From JBFONV01 sp040779335 (GTDB taxonomy: Bacteria; Pseudomonadota; Gammaproteobacteria; Enterobacterales; Alteromonadaceae): a stretch of 64,000 nt of DNA. The number at the start of each line of letters is the position of its first letter. The stretch's first letter is position 1. This document shows, one piece after another, positions 44,488-53,633 of the stretch. The position numbers and the translations under genes were made by a program. Below the pieces are notes generated by a model that made no database searches, had not been told where the DNA came from, and worked only from the letters and a program-made list of their open reading frames with translations. The DNA lies in contig JBFONV010000002.1 of NCBI GenBank assembly GCA_040779335.1, positions 372,001 through 436,000 on the forward strand. Reading direction: 5' to 3'.

Positions 44488-45582
44488 ATGACCGAAGAAA
44501 TTACCGACAACATCCTTAATGGCGTACTTGAATTTTATCACTGTCACGTTGACGCTTGCCAAATATCTCGTTTAGGCAACGGTCATATCAACGATACTTT
44601 TTTAGTTAAATCATCAGCACAAAACTTTGTATTGCAAAGGATCAATGCCGAAGTTTTCCCCGATCCCATGGCGGTGATCAACAACGCTGAATTAATCAAT
44701 CAACATTTAGCCAATGCTCGTCAACAAGGTCGATATCCGTTAAGTTCGATGAAACAACGCGCAAATATAAATAACGAACTGGCAACGCTTTACCAAGGTC
44801 AATATTGGCGTGCTGTTGATTACGTTGATAATTGCTTCACCTTAGAATCTGTCAGTAATCTCGAACAGGCAAAGCAAGTGGCTTCGTCGTTTGCGCAATT
44901 TAGCGCCGCGATGAGTAATTTTCCGGCGGAAAAATTGGCAGAAATCATCCCCAATTTTCATAATATTGGCTTTAGAATGTTGCAACTTAATGAAGCCATT
45001 AAGCAAGATAAAGCCAAGCGACTAGCCTCATGTGAGTCATGGGTTAGTTTTTGCCACAACCAGCAACGTTTTATTGATGAAGTCACTCGCATAACATTAA
45101 AACTGCCGTTAAATGTTACTCACAATGACACAAAAATAAACAACCTACTGTTTGATAAAAGCACGGAGCGACCTATAACCGTTATCGACTTAGATACTTG
45201 TATGTCGGGTTATCTGATGCACGATTTTGGCGATATGGTGCGCACTTGCTGCTCAACCCTCGCTGAAGATGCCACTAATGTTGATGAAATGGCGCTGAAA
45301 AAAGAGGTTTTTGCTGCGCTAGCACAAGGATATATCGATAGTTTTGGCGAAAATATCAGCACGCTAGAAAAGCAAAGTTTGATTATCGGCGCGAAGTTAT
45401 TGCCCTTTATGATCGGAGTGCGCTTTTTAACGGACTACCTTGATGGCGATAACTATTTTAGTATTAAACACCCTCAGCACAATCTAGAGCGCGCCATCAA
45501 TCAATTCACACTGTATCAATTACTGTGTCAAAACCATGATTTTATCACTGCAACGATAACTAACCTTAACTCAGATCACTAA
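44488..45582 (+). CDS. Aminoglycoside-phosphotransferase-fold kinase (NahK-like)
   Basis: 364 residues, cytosolic. Kinase motifs are visible: a phosphate-loop-like GNGHINDTFLV, the catalytic loop THNDTKINNLLFD and the metal loop VIDLDT. The HNDTKINN form and overall length suit N-acetylhexosamine 1-kinase-like sugar kinases better than drug-resistance enzymes. The substrate is not shown. It stands between the LysR gene and feoB and has no obvious operon partner. The preceding 200 bases hold only the weak hairpin. Confidence 0.82.
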   Translation: MTEEITDNILNGVLEFYHCHVDACQISRLGNGHINDTFLVKSSAQNFVLQRINAEVFPDPMAVINNAELINQHLANARQQGRYPLSSMKQRANINNELATLYQGQYWRAVDYVDNCFTLESVSNLEQAKQVASSFAQFSAAMSNFPAEKLAEIIPNFHNIGFRMLQLNEAIKQDKAKRLASCESWVSFCHNQQRFIDEVTRITLKLPLNVTHNDTKINNLLFDKSTERPITVIDLDTCMSGYLMHDFGDMVRTCCSTLAEDATNVDEMALKKEVFAALAQGYIDSFGENISTLEKQSLIIGAKLLPFMIGVRFLTDYLDGDNYFSIKHPQHNLERAINQFTLYQLLCQNHDFITATITNLNSDH

Positions 45583-45608
45583 TAAGGAAAGTTTAAAACA
45601 TTTCGACG

Positions 45609-45643
45609 ATTGCGTTATCAGAAGTATTAACTGACAACGCAAT
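45609..45643 (-). terminator. Hairpin after feoB
   Basis: ATTGCGTTATCAG (45609-45621) and CTGACAACGCAAT (45631-45643), loop 9. The single mismatch on the plus strand is a G-T wobble on the minus strand, which suggests it evolved for the feoB transcript. No T run follows. Confidence 0.55.
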
Positions 45644-45666
45644 GCTGTAATGACAGGTTTTACTCG

Positions 45667-47829
45667 TTAAGAGTATCTTACCGCGATTGGTATCGTTAAA
45701 ATTTTCTTGCCTTTATGTTTTAACCACAGATATATGGCATAGAAGGCTAACAACACTAAACCGATGATGATAGATGATAATACCGGTGTATTAAGGAAAT
45801 TACCTACCTGATAACAAAACGTTGATACTAGGTAAGCAAAAGCAAAACTCCAGGTTGCAGCAAATCCTGCCCATCGGTTACCCACTTCATTTTTTATCGC
45901 GCCCATCGCGGCAACACAAGGAGTGTACAATAAGATAAACAGTAAATAACTAAACGCACCCAATTGGCCATCAAACGCATTTTGCATCACTTGGTAAGTG
46001 GTAATTTCTACCTGTTGCTCTTGTGCGGCGACATCGAGATCACTGATATCTCCCACGTCCATGCTCAATGGATCTTCAGGGGCTATTCCCAATAAATTAG
46101 TCTTTATCGATTCCACGCCTTGCTGCCAACTATCGCTTAATGACGGCGCTGAAGTCTCTTCATTATGGCCTGGAGAATATAAATTATTAAAGGTTGCCAC
46201 TAACACCTCTTTGGCAAATATGCCGGTGATAATGCCGACACCCGCCTGCCAATTATCCTCTTTAACCCCCAAAGGCGCTAATATAGGCATTACTATTTGA
46301 GCCCCTTGACTCAAGACAGAATTTTCACTGTCTTTATAGCCAAATTCACCATCGGTTCCAATTGAGTTAAGAAAATTGAGCAAGCAAACGACAATAACGA
46401 TGGTTTTACCGGCGCCAGTGACAAAGCCTTTAGTACGCTGCCAAACGCGCGCACTAATCGCACTTAACTTAGGTACTTCGTACAAAGGCAATTCCATAAT
46501 GTTTAACGAACTATTGCCAGGCAGTGTGGTTTTCTTCAATAAAAACCCAGTAAATATCGCCGCGGCAATGCCAATCAAATAAAGGAGGAAAACTAAATTT
46601 TGGCCATTCTCAGGAAAAAATGCGGCGGCAAAAAGTGCATATACCGGTAGGCGAGCACCACAAGACATAAACGGTGCCATCATAATAGTGGTTATACGTT
46701 CACGCTCGCTGTCTAATACACGGGCCGACATCACCGCGGGTACGGTACAACCAAAACCAACAATTAATGGCACAAATGCCTTACCAGGTAAGCCTATTTT
46801 TTGCATTACGCTATCGACAACAAATGCCGCTCGGGCTAAATAACCGCTACTTTCCAGCAAAGATAAGCCAATGAACAGACAAGCAATAATAGGGATAAAG
46901 GTCGCTACTGTTTGCATACCAGAGCCAATACCTTCAATAATGTTCAATACCCAAGTCGGGAGGCCGAATTGTGCTAAAAAATGAGCTGGATATTCGACAA
47001 ACAGTGTACCGCTGACAATATCAAAAAAGTCGACAAAGGCATTACCGACGTTAATGGCAAACATAAAAAGCAGATACATCATCGACAGAAAAACAGGTAT
47101 ACCAATAAATGGGTGTAACACTACGCTGTCTAGTTTATTACTAAAATCTGTGTGTACTGGCTGCGACTTAACACTCTTCTTCAGCACATCTTGAACAAAT
47201 TGATGCCGCGCCTGCAACAATTCAACGCTCGATGCTTCGCTGGTATCTTTGCACTCACAGCCTTGACTAACTTTAGCATTTTCATCTGCTTTTTTTGATA
47301 TTTCAGCGATTTTAGCAGGACGTTTAGTAACTTTAGGTAAAGTTTCAAGTTGCTGATAAATCTTTTCAATACTTGCTTTGTCGTGAGCAACAACCTCAAT
47401 AACCGGGCAACCTAACTCGTCTTCCAGTGTTTTAATATCAACTTGAGCGGCTTCTTTACGATCAGATTTATTGAGCAAAATGATCATAGGCAAACCTAGA
47501 TCAAGCAATTGACTGGTTAAAAATAATTGACGGTTCAATTGGGTGATATCAACAACATTGATCAGACAATCAATTTTTTGTTGCTGAAGAAATTCGTGGC
47601 TGATAGTAAGATCTTGACCTTGATCACAACGCTTGGTGAGCGAACTCAATCCTGGCAAATCAGATAAAATCGCAGAATGACTCGGTAACTTTATTTCTTT
47701 GCGTTTTACCGAAACAGTAACACCAGACCAATTACCAACTTTTTGACGTTCGCCAGACAGGAGGTTAAATAACGATGTTTTTCCTGAATTGGCAAAACCA
47801 ACCAAGGCATAATGATGAAACAATGACAT
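45667..47829 (-). CDS. feoB: FeoB, ferrous iron transporter
   Basis: 720 residues. The N-terminal G domain has G1 GFANSGKTSLFN (residues 11-22), G3 DLPG and G4 NKSD. The G1 start differs from the GNPNSGKT of E. coli FeoB. The membrane part has the gate motifs GFGCTVPAVM and CGARLPVYALF, and KEVLVATFNNLY. It imports Fe2+ across the inner membrane under low oxygen. Its ATG overlaps the feoA stop by 1 base (TAATG). A Fur box lies before feoA. No feoC is present. Confidence 0.94.
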   Translation of the reverse strand: MSLFHHYALVGFANSGKTSLFNLLSGERQKVGNWSGVTVSVKRKEIKLPSHSAILSDLPGLSSLTKRCDQGQDLTISHEFLQQQKIDCLINVVDITQLNRQLFLTSQLLDLGLPMIILLNKSDRKEAAQVDIKTLEDELGCPVIEVVAHDKASIEKIYQQLETLPKVTKRPAKIAEISKKADENAKVSQGCECKDTSEASSVELLQARHQFVQDVLKKSVKSQPVHTDFSNKLDSVVLHPFIGIPVFLSMMYLLFMFAINVGNAFVDFFDIVSGTLFVEYPAHFLAQFGLPTWVLNIIEGIGSGMQTVATFIPIIACLFIGLSLLESSGYLARAAFVVDSVMQKIGLPGKAFVPLIVGFGCTVPAVMSARVLDSERERITTIMMAPFMSCGARLPVYALFAAAFFPENGQNLVFLLYLIGIAAAIFTGFLLKKTTLPGNSSLNIMELPLYEVPKLSAISARVWQRTKGFVTGAGKTIVIVVCLLNFLNSIGTDGEFGYKDSENSVLSQGAQIVMPILAPLGVKEDNWQAGVGIITGIFAKEVLVATFNNLYSPGHNEETSAPSLSDSWQQGVESIKTNLLGIAPEDPLSMDVGDISDLDVAAQEQQVEITTYQVMQNAFDGQLGAFSYLLFILLYTPCVAAMGAIKNEVGNRWAGFAATWSFAFAYLVSTFCYQVGNFLNTPVLSSIIIGLVLLAFYAIYLWLKHKGKKILTIPIAVRYS

Positions 47830-48053
47830 TATAGGTAAGCTACTTTAATTTGCTGCGCTACCTGCTGCTGGATGGTCATTTTAGTATTATGAAGATGAAA
47901 CGCCAACGGACCATTCCATGGCGCTTTATGAGCAAGAGATATTTCAGACAGAGGAACAAAACCCTGTTCGAGAAGATGCGCAGCAAGTTGAGCATCCGCT
48001 GGAAGCTCAGTTATTTTAGCTTTCTGATTTTTAACAAGGTCTACTAAAGTCAT
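47829..48053 (-). CDS. feoA: FeoA
   Basis: 74 residues from the ATG at 48053, the usual FeoA length. A longer reading from 48095 would begin inside the Fur box and is rejected. SH3-like domain protein that helps FeoB. MTLVDLVKNQKAKI and the LLEQGFVPLSEI motif are typical. Translation is coupled to feoB by a 1-base overlap. Confidence 0.9.
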   Translation of the reverse strand: MTLVDLVKNQKAKITELPADAQLAAHLLEQGFVPLSEISLAHKAPWNGPLAFHLHNTKMTIQQQVAQQIKVAYL

Positions 48054-48077
48054 GTTCAATTCTATATCGCAGTTGTT

Positions 48078-48096
48078 AATGAGAATTACTATCATT
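48078..48096. promoter_or_regulatory. Fur box of feoAB
   Basis: AATGAGAATTACTATCATT closely fits the 19-bp Fur site. It lies 25-43 bases before the feoA ATG, so Fur with Fe2+ should repress feoAB. Confidence 0.8.
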
Positions 48097-48352
48097 CACA
48101 TTCTACACCGAGAATTCTTGATAGACAATAAAAACTAAATAAGAAGCACACACTTTTTGATATCGATCAAAAAGTCTTCAAATCAAGATTCATTGGCAAC
48201 ATATTGCTTAGTTATTTCGTTGCTGAAAGCGTTATTAACAAAGCATCAAATAAGTATCTACCTCATTGAAAGAACTGGTTGATTAACATATTTTTTAAAG
48301 TGTCCCGCATATATAGCAAACACACAATATTCAGTTTTATATGCACCACATA

Positions 48353-48374
48353 GGCATAGAGGCATAGAGGCATA
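48353..48374. repeat. Short tandem repeat GGCATAGA x 2.75
   Basis: Two full and one partial 8-bp unit in the non-coding DNA between feoA and the serine hydrolase. It could change length by slippage; no role is evident. Confidence 0.75.
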
Positions 48375-48431
48375 ATTGTAGGTGGCATGACGTATTGTGC
48401 TGCTAGTTTTATTTTCGCCGACAGCGTCAAG

Positions 48432-49643
48432 CTACATCAGTGCTGGTAAAATATGGTCTTCCATGATTTTACGAACGTCATATTGTTCGCTTTGCCCTTG
48501 TTGATAGGCTCGACCATTAAACACTACAACAGCGTCTAAGTCAGGAAGCACAAAAATATATTGGCCCCCAAAACCATCAGCATAAAACGTGTTTATTTCG
48601 GTTCCCAAGACATTAAATGTGGTCATCCACCACTGATAGCCATACCCCCAAGTCCCTGAGTCAACATAACGTTGAGTGGACTCGTCAATCCATGCCTGAG
48701 AAATCACTTGTTCGCCATTCCAATTACCTTTATTTAAATAAAGCTGCCCGAATTTCGCCATATCACGCGCTCTTAGATACAACGCACTACCTGTGTGTAG
48801 CTGGCCATCAAGTGACCAATAGCCATAATTATCGATCCCTAATGGCGCAAATAAATTTTGCTCCATAAAACTCGTAACACTTTGACCTGTTGCCAAAGAT
48901 AATATTCGACCTAAGCCAAACGATACGCCAGTGGAATAGGCGAAAGTTTCACCTGGTGTGCTAGCCATTGGTCTGTCTAATAGGAATTGGATTGGATCAC
49001 TAGATTTATTCATTTGACTATTTAAATTACTCGCATCCAAATAAGAAACATTCCACTCGTCCCATAAATAACCATGTCGCATATTCAACCAGTTTTGTAA
49101 GGTGATATTTGCTTTGGCATCAGTCCAATTGGCAATGGGTTGTTTATGTTGGAAAAAATCATGCACTTTAACATCAACACTCTCGATATAACCTTGATCG
49201 ATGGCGATGCCAATCAACGCTGAATTTACGCTTTTAGTCACCGAATTTAAAATATGTAAATTAATATCCGTATTGTTCGCCCAGCCATCAGCGATATCCA
49301 ATTCACTGCGCAAGAGCTCATCAAAGACAATATGGTTATCTTTCACGATAAGAACATGGTCAATAAAACGATAGCCGTTAGCCTGTTCCTCAATCTGCTC
49401 CATCATAGTGAGCAGTGGAGAGGAATTAATTTCAAAGTCGTCAAGGTGAGCCGTTTGCCAGCCATCATTCTTTTGAGAGGGTTGCTGATAGCTATAGGGT
49501 GAGTTCGAAGGTTGGTTAGTCTTTGAAGAATTGCTACTACTGCCACCACCGCAACCGGAAATAAATATCAGTGTAACCAACGCAATAAACAGAGTATTGA
49601 CGTAATTTTGCTGTTTTTTCTGCAGAACAACGCTAGCTAACAT
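48432..49643 (-). CDS. Serine hydrolase lipoprotein, beta-lactamase class C fold
   Basis: 403 residues. A lipobox (ISGC, Cys31) and a Gly/Ser/Asn-rich linker precede the hydrolase domain. The SxxK motif is SVTK (Ser134, Lys137). A tyrosine site is present as FAYSTG. The third motif appears as GFGGQ in place of HGG-type sequences. Such proteins (class C/EstB/penicillin-binding-like family) cut esters, amides or D-Ala peptides; true beta-lactamase activity is not likely from sequence alone. AAGGGGGG is the ribosome site. It stands alone. Confidence 0.88.
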   Translation of the reverse strand: MLASVVLQKKQQNYVNTLFIALVTLIFISGCGGGSSSNSSKTNQPSNSPYSYQQPSQKNDGWQTAHLDDFEINSSPLLTMMEQIEEQANGYRFIDHVLIVKDNHIVFDELLRSELDIADGWANNTDINLHILNSVTKSVNSALIGIAIDQGYIESVDVKVHDFFQHKQPIANWTDAKANITLQNWLNMRHGYLWDEWNVSYLDASNLNSQMNKSSDPIQFLLDRPMASTPGETFAYSTGVSFGLGRILSLATGQSVTSFMEQNLFAPLGIDNYGYWSLDGQLHTGSALYLRARDMAKFGQLYLNKGNWNGEQVISQAWIDESTQRYVDSGTWGYGYQWWMTTFNVLGTEINTFYADGFGGQYIFVLPDLDAVVVFNGRAYQQGQSEQYDVRKIMEDHILPALM

Positions 49644-49824
49644 GAACCCCCCTTATATTTAACCTTTTCAGTTAACTATAAAAATATAACAATATTTGAT
49701 AATTTGTCTGTCGATAACAGAGCCTTTTATGTAACAAGATGTCTGAATACTGCCGATAATATCTATGGTAAATATAGTAGTTCACAATGAAAAAATATAA
49801 ATCAGCTAACAGCATTTTAGCTAC

Positions 49825-49856
49825 AAAAAAGCCGAGTATAAAAGTGACTCGGCTTT
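49825..49856 (-). terminator. Terminator after the Ig-repeat lipoprotein
   Basis: On the minus strand AAAGCCGAGT, loop CACTTTTAT, ACTCGGCTTTTTT: a perfect 10-bp stem with a T run. It lies 30 bases past the stop. Confidence 0.88.
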
Positions 49857-49886
49857 AGTTCTTTTGCTGTTCTTAGGTTATTGATA

Positions 49887-52814
49887 TTACAATTCAGAAA
49901 AATCTATTAAACTGATATAACCACTGCGAGAAGAACCTCCGCCCCACTCTTCTGGGTAATTTATTTCTTGATAGATTTTTGCAATAAAGAAAGAGCCAAC
50001 TTGACCAATTATTTCTACTTCCCGGCGTCGCCATTGAGCGCAATTGGCTTCATTGATATCACAAAAAGCCGTGAAGTCAAAGGTATCAGGGGTGGCATAA
50101 TAATCAAATTTGTATAAATTATCCGTTAAACTCCAAGTATAAAGACCAGAGGTCGAATCAGACCACTCACCAATAAAATTATTTTGCTGCACTCCAGTAA
50201 AACCTTCGTCGAATTTAAAACCAAAGCCGCCATCCAGTTCGTTATTATATAGAGGTAATTCTCCCCAAAGCATATAACCAGTTGAATTTTGCCATGTAAC
50301 CTCTTGCGTTGGAACAATAAAAGTTTCACCTGATGTAACTTCTACACCTGCATCAATCATATAATAGCGGGCTAAATCTAGTCCTTTATAGACCGCATTT
50401 TTTTCATAAATAATACTAATCCCGTCATCATAATCCAGTTGTAAGCTGCCGTTTAGCAATTGCCACTGGCCAGTGCGTGGTGTTAACACAGTGTCGATTG
50501 TTTCAACAAAAGTACCACCATCATTTAAATTAAATGTTGCCGATACTAATTCATAGTCAGCATCACCTAAATGATCAGGTAGCGCCGTTTGAATGCTTCC
50601 AAAGTGATACACTCCAGCAGTTATAACAAGTGGCTTTGTTTTAGCGTTAATTTTGATGTCGTATTCGAGTTGATGCGTATTAATGTCAAAACAACTGGAA
50701 TTGTTAAATGTTCCCATAGCTCTGCGGATATAAACATCATAAACCGTTGTGGAATACAATTTCTTTATCGCCAAAGCGTTAGCAGCAAAGGAATCCCTAG
50801 CACTTAGATTATTACCGCAGTAATAATCATCAGAAATAATGTTACTTACCTCATCAAATGTAATAGCGAGTTCATCATCACTGCTATTCCAAATAAAAGT
50901 CCCTGTTGTATTGCCGTTGCCCCTATTATCAATACTGCCAGTATTATCTTCATTTAAGATCAAATGCTCAGTGTTATAAGGTCCTGAAGTGGTCGAACTG
51001 TTTAATAAAATATTATTAACTTGATTGAGTTCATCTGGTGCCGAGGTTATGTCATTATTGTTAAACAAGGCATCATAAACCTCATAATATTCTGTTGGTT
51101 GTTCTTCACGCCAAATAGAGAGTTGTTCTTGCATGGCAAACGGCGTTTGCATAAAGGCGTTAATACTTGCATAGCTATCAGGCAATTCGATACCGTTGTT
51201 AGCATTAATAATATCGGTGCTAACAGCTAGATCTAAAACAATATCGGCATCGACTAAATAGCGAGCAGCCTCTAATTCATTAATAAGCGCAACAGGGAGG
51301 GTATTTTCTTCTTGAGCTTGAATATAATTGATCAGCTCATATTCAGCAGTAGTAAGATGAGAAATATTTTGTTTATCTACGCTGAAAGATTCGTCCATTT
51401 CAGCAAGATAGCTAGCGACATCGCCTAAATAGGCATGCATTGAATATTTTTCGGTAACATTTTCCGCATGAGCAATCACTAATGCTGCAGTATTTGTGCC
51501 GTCTATTTCGACTTCGAATGCGCCGTTTTTATCAGTAGTACCTGTAAAGTCAACCTCGGCAACAGATAAAGTCACGTTGATATTGGCTTGGTTAAAACCG
51601 ATGAGCTTACCTTTAACATTGATGCCGTTATTAACAGTAACAATTATAAAGCCAGATGCTGAGGCTTCATAACTGTCTTCAAGGGTATAACCAAACACAT
51701 CCTCACCAACAAAATCAGTTTGCGGCTGATATTCTATTTTACCGTCGACGATGACTGCTGAGCCATGTAGCGGGTTAGAGACAGATTGCAAAGTAATAAC
51801 ATCACCAGCAACATCTTCATCATTCGCCAAGACATCAATCATCACAACACTGTTTTTAAAGACTCGTTCAGCATCATCATTAGCCACGGGATCGCTATTA
51901 GCGACATCAACACTAATATCTGCTTGGCTAGTGGCACCATAATTATCAACAATGGTATAGGTAAAATGATCAATACCTGAATAACCATTATTGGGGATAT
52001 AGGTAATAATGCCATCTTCAAGTGATGCACTACCGTTTTCTGCCGCACTAAGACCGGAAATGGTCAACTCATCACCCACGGCATCTATATCATTGCTCAA
52101 AGAGCTTATCTCTAACGCCTGATTTTGCGATGTACTAACCACATCATCAACAGCAGTTGGTTCAGTGTTTACTACTGTAATAGCAACGGCTGCTGTTGAT
52201 TCATCACCATACGAATCACGCACTATATAAGCAAAAGAATCTTGACCCGCAAAGCCCGAATTAGGCGTATAAGTAATGAGACCATCATCGAGATTAACGA
52301 CACCGTGCGCTGGATTTGACGTACTAACAATGGTTAGCGAGTGATTTCCTTGCGAGCTATCGTTTGCTAATGCATCAACAGTTACAACAATACTTTGCTG
52401 GGTTTGCACCAAATCATTTTCTGCTTTCGGCGCAACATTTTTAACGGTAACTTCTACCAGCGCAGTATCGGTTGCACCACTACTGTCTTTTACCGTGTAC
52501 GAAAAAGTATCTTTACCGATAAAGTTTTCATTGGGCTGATACGATAAGGCATTGTCGTTACTGCTTACTTGACCAAACGCAGGTGTAGTCACTTCAGATA
52601 TTGTCATGCTATCGCCCACATCGGAGTCATTAGCAAGTACATCAATAGTGACAGTTTCGTTAACGTTTGCCGATATTACGTCATTGCTTGCTACTGGCGG
52701 AGTATTCGTTTTAGGAGGAGTAACGGTTTTAGTGTCACCTGAACCACCACCACAAGCTGCAAGCAGCAATGGCAACAGTAAAATAGAACAGCGTAGTGTT
52801 GATGATAACAACAT
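49887..52814 (-). CDS. Large lipoprotein with tandem Ig/cadherin-like repeats
   Basis: 975 residues. A lipobox (LAAC, Cys21) followed by GGGSG predicts an outer-membrane lipoprotein. Four repeats of roughly 90 residues (about 38-400) share the pattern ANDSDVxGDxLTIS ... FxGxDxFTYTxxDSxG, typical of the tandem-95/cadherin-like families. The C-terminal part (about 400-975) is a non-repetitive region with a beta-sandwich domain (FTGTTDKNGAFEVEIDGTNTAAL) and strand-rich segments. It probably acts in adhesion or surface binding (family inference). A good AAGGGA ribosome site precedes the ATG. It is a single-gene unit. Confidence 0.88.
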   Translation of the reverse strand: MLLSSTLRCSILLLPLLLAACGGGSGDTKTVTPPKTNTPPVASNDVISANVNETVTIDVLANDSDVGDSMTISEVTTPAFGQVSSNDNALSYQPNENFIGKDTFSYTVKDSSGATDTALVEVTVKNVAPKAENDLVQTQQSIVVTVDALANDSSQGNHSLTIVSTSNPAHGVVNLDDGLITYTPNSGFAGQDSFAYIVRDSYGDESTAAVAITVVNTEPTAVDDVVSTSQNQALEISSLSNDIDAVGDELTISGLSAAENGSASLEDGIITYIPNNGYSGIDHFTYTIVDNYGATSQADISVDVANSDPVANDDAERVFKNSVVMIDVLANDEDVAGDVITLQSVSNPLHGSAVIVDGKIEYQPQTDFVGEDVFGYTLEDSYEASASGFIIVTVNNGINVKGKLIGFNQANINVTLSVAEVDFTGTTDKNGAFEVEIDGTNTAALVIAHAENVTEKYSMHAYLGDVASYLAEMDESFSVDKQNISHLTTAEYELINYIQAQEENTLPVALINELEAARYLVDADIVLDLAVSTDIINANNGIELPDSYASINAFMQTPFAMQEQLSIWREEQPTEYYEVYDALFNNNDITSAPDELNQVNNILLNSSTTSGPYNTEHLILNEDNTGSIDNRGNGNTTGTFIWNSSDDELAITFDEVSNIISDDYYCGNNLSARDSFAANALAIKKLYSTTVYDVYIRRAMGTFNNSSCFDINTHQLEYDIKINAKTKPLVITAGVYHFGSIQTALPDHLGDADYELVSATFNLNDGGTFVETIDTVLTPRTGQWQLLNGSLQLDYDDGISIIYEKNAVYKGLDLARYYMIDAGVEVTSGETFIVPTQEVTWQNSTGYMLWGELPLYNNELDGGFGFKFDEGFTGVQQNNFIGEWSDSTSGLYTWSLTDNLYKFDYYATPDTFDFTAFCDINEANCAQWRRREVEIIGQVGSFFIAKIYQEINYPEEWGGGSSRSGYISLIDFSEL

Positions 52815-52967
52815 TGCGGTAAATCCCTTTATTATTTTTATATTGAAGTTTTGTATTTATTTTTAATACAAGATTTTCGGACAAGAATTGCGCGCTAGGA
52901 TAAAGCATAAAATAGCAAATGTTAACTATTTGTTATAAAGCTTCATAAGGGATGTAACACAAAAGTA

Positions 52968-53597
52968 TTACTTTGCCTGCCACTCTTTAGCAACTAAATT
53001 CTGCTTATTATCGTAAATCGAGCCAGTAAACGTATCGCCGGCATTTACAACACCAACACCTTTGGGTGTGCCAGTCATGACAATATCGCCATCTTGCAAG
53101 GTAATAAAACTTTTAAGCTCGTTGAGAATAGCGCTCGGTGAATAAATCATTAGCTCAACGCTACCCACTTGCATAAGCTGCTCATTGATTCGAAGCGCAA
53201 CAGTTAAAGAATTTTCTATGTTGTCGATAGCAACAAAGTCACTAAAAACAGCTGCGCCATCAAACGCTTTTGCTCGCTCCCACGGTAGCCCCTTGGTTTT
53301 CAGCTGAGTTTGCAACGCGCGTTTGGTTAGATCTAAACCGACAGCCACTGCAGCAAATTGTCCGTTTTCAACCATAAAGCAAATTTCTGCCTCATAATGC
53401 AACGGCTCTTGATGATAAGACATTAACTCATCACTAATGGCAGAGTTGGGCTTAATAAACACCACCATTTCGTCAGGCACTTCATTACCGAGCTCAGCAA
53501 TGTGATCAACGTAGTTGCGACCAATACAAATAATTTTCGATGGTGTTACTGATTTGTCATTAAATTGCACGGTTTTCACTGCTTTTCCCTTAAACAT
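52968..53597 (-). CDS. Fumarylacetoacetate hydrolase-family protein (FAHD1/YcgM-like)
   Basis: 209 residues, close in length to YcgM and FAHD1. The family motifs KIICIGRNYVDHIAELG, HYEAEICFMV (metal-binding acids) and GDIVMTGTPKGVG are present. Members hydrolyse acylpyruvates or decarboxylate oxaloacetate. It follows the flavoprotein gene on the same strand with a 36-base gap, so both may act on 2-oxo or hydroxy acids (inference). Confidence 0.9.
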   Translation of the reverse strand: MFKGKAVKTVQFNDKSVTPSKIICIGRNYVDHIAELGNEVPDEMVVFIKPNSAISDELMSYHQEPLHYEAEICFMVENGQFAAVAVGLDLTKRALQTQLKTKGLPWERAKAFDGAAVFSDFVAIDNIENSLTVALRINEQLMQVGSVELMIYSPSAILNELKSFITLQDGDIVMTGTPKGVGVVNAGDTFTGSIYDNKQNLVAKEWQAK

Positions 53598-53633
53598 AAA
53601 AAGTATTATCTATTATCACATAATAAAAAATAA

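Larger units (their letters stand above)
48054..48431. other. Upstream region of feoAB
   Basis: About 380 non-coding bases. It holds the Fur box (48078-48096) and a small 8-bp tandem repeat (48353-48374); otherwise I see no gene or RNA. Confidence 0.6.

Noticed and set aside
44488..45582. Phosphotransferase as an aminoglycoside-resistance gene
   Set aside because: The catalytic loop HNDTKINN and length point to a sugar kinase of the same fold, and no resistance context exists.
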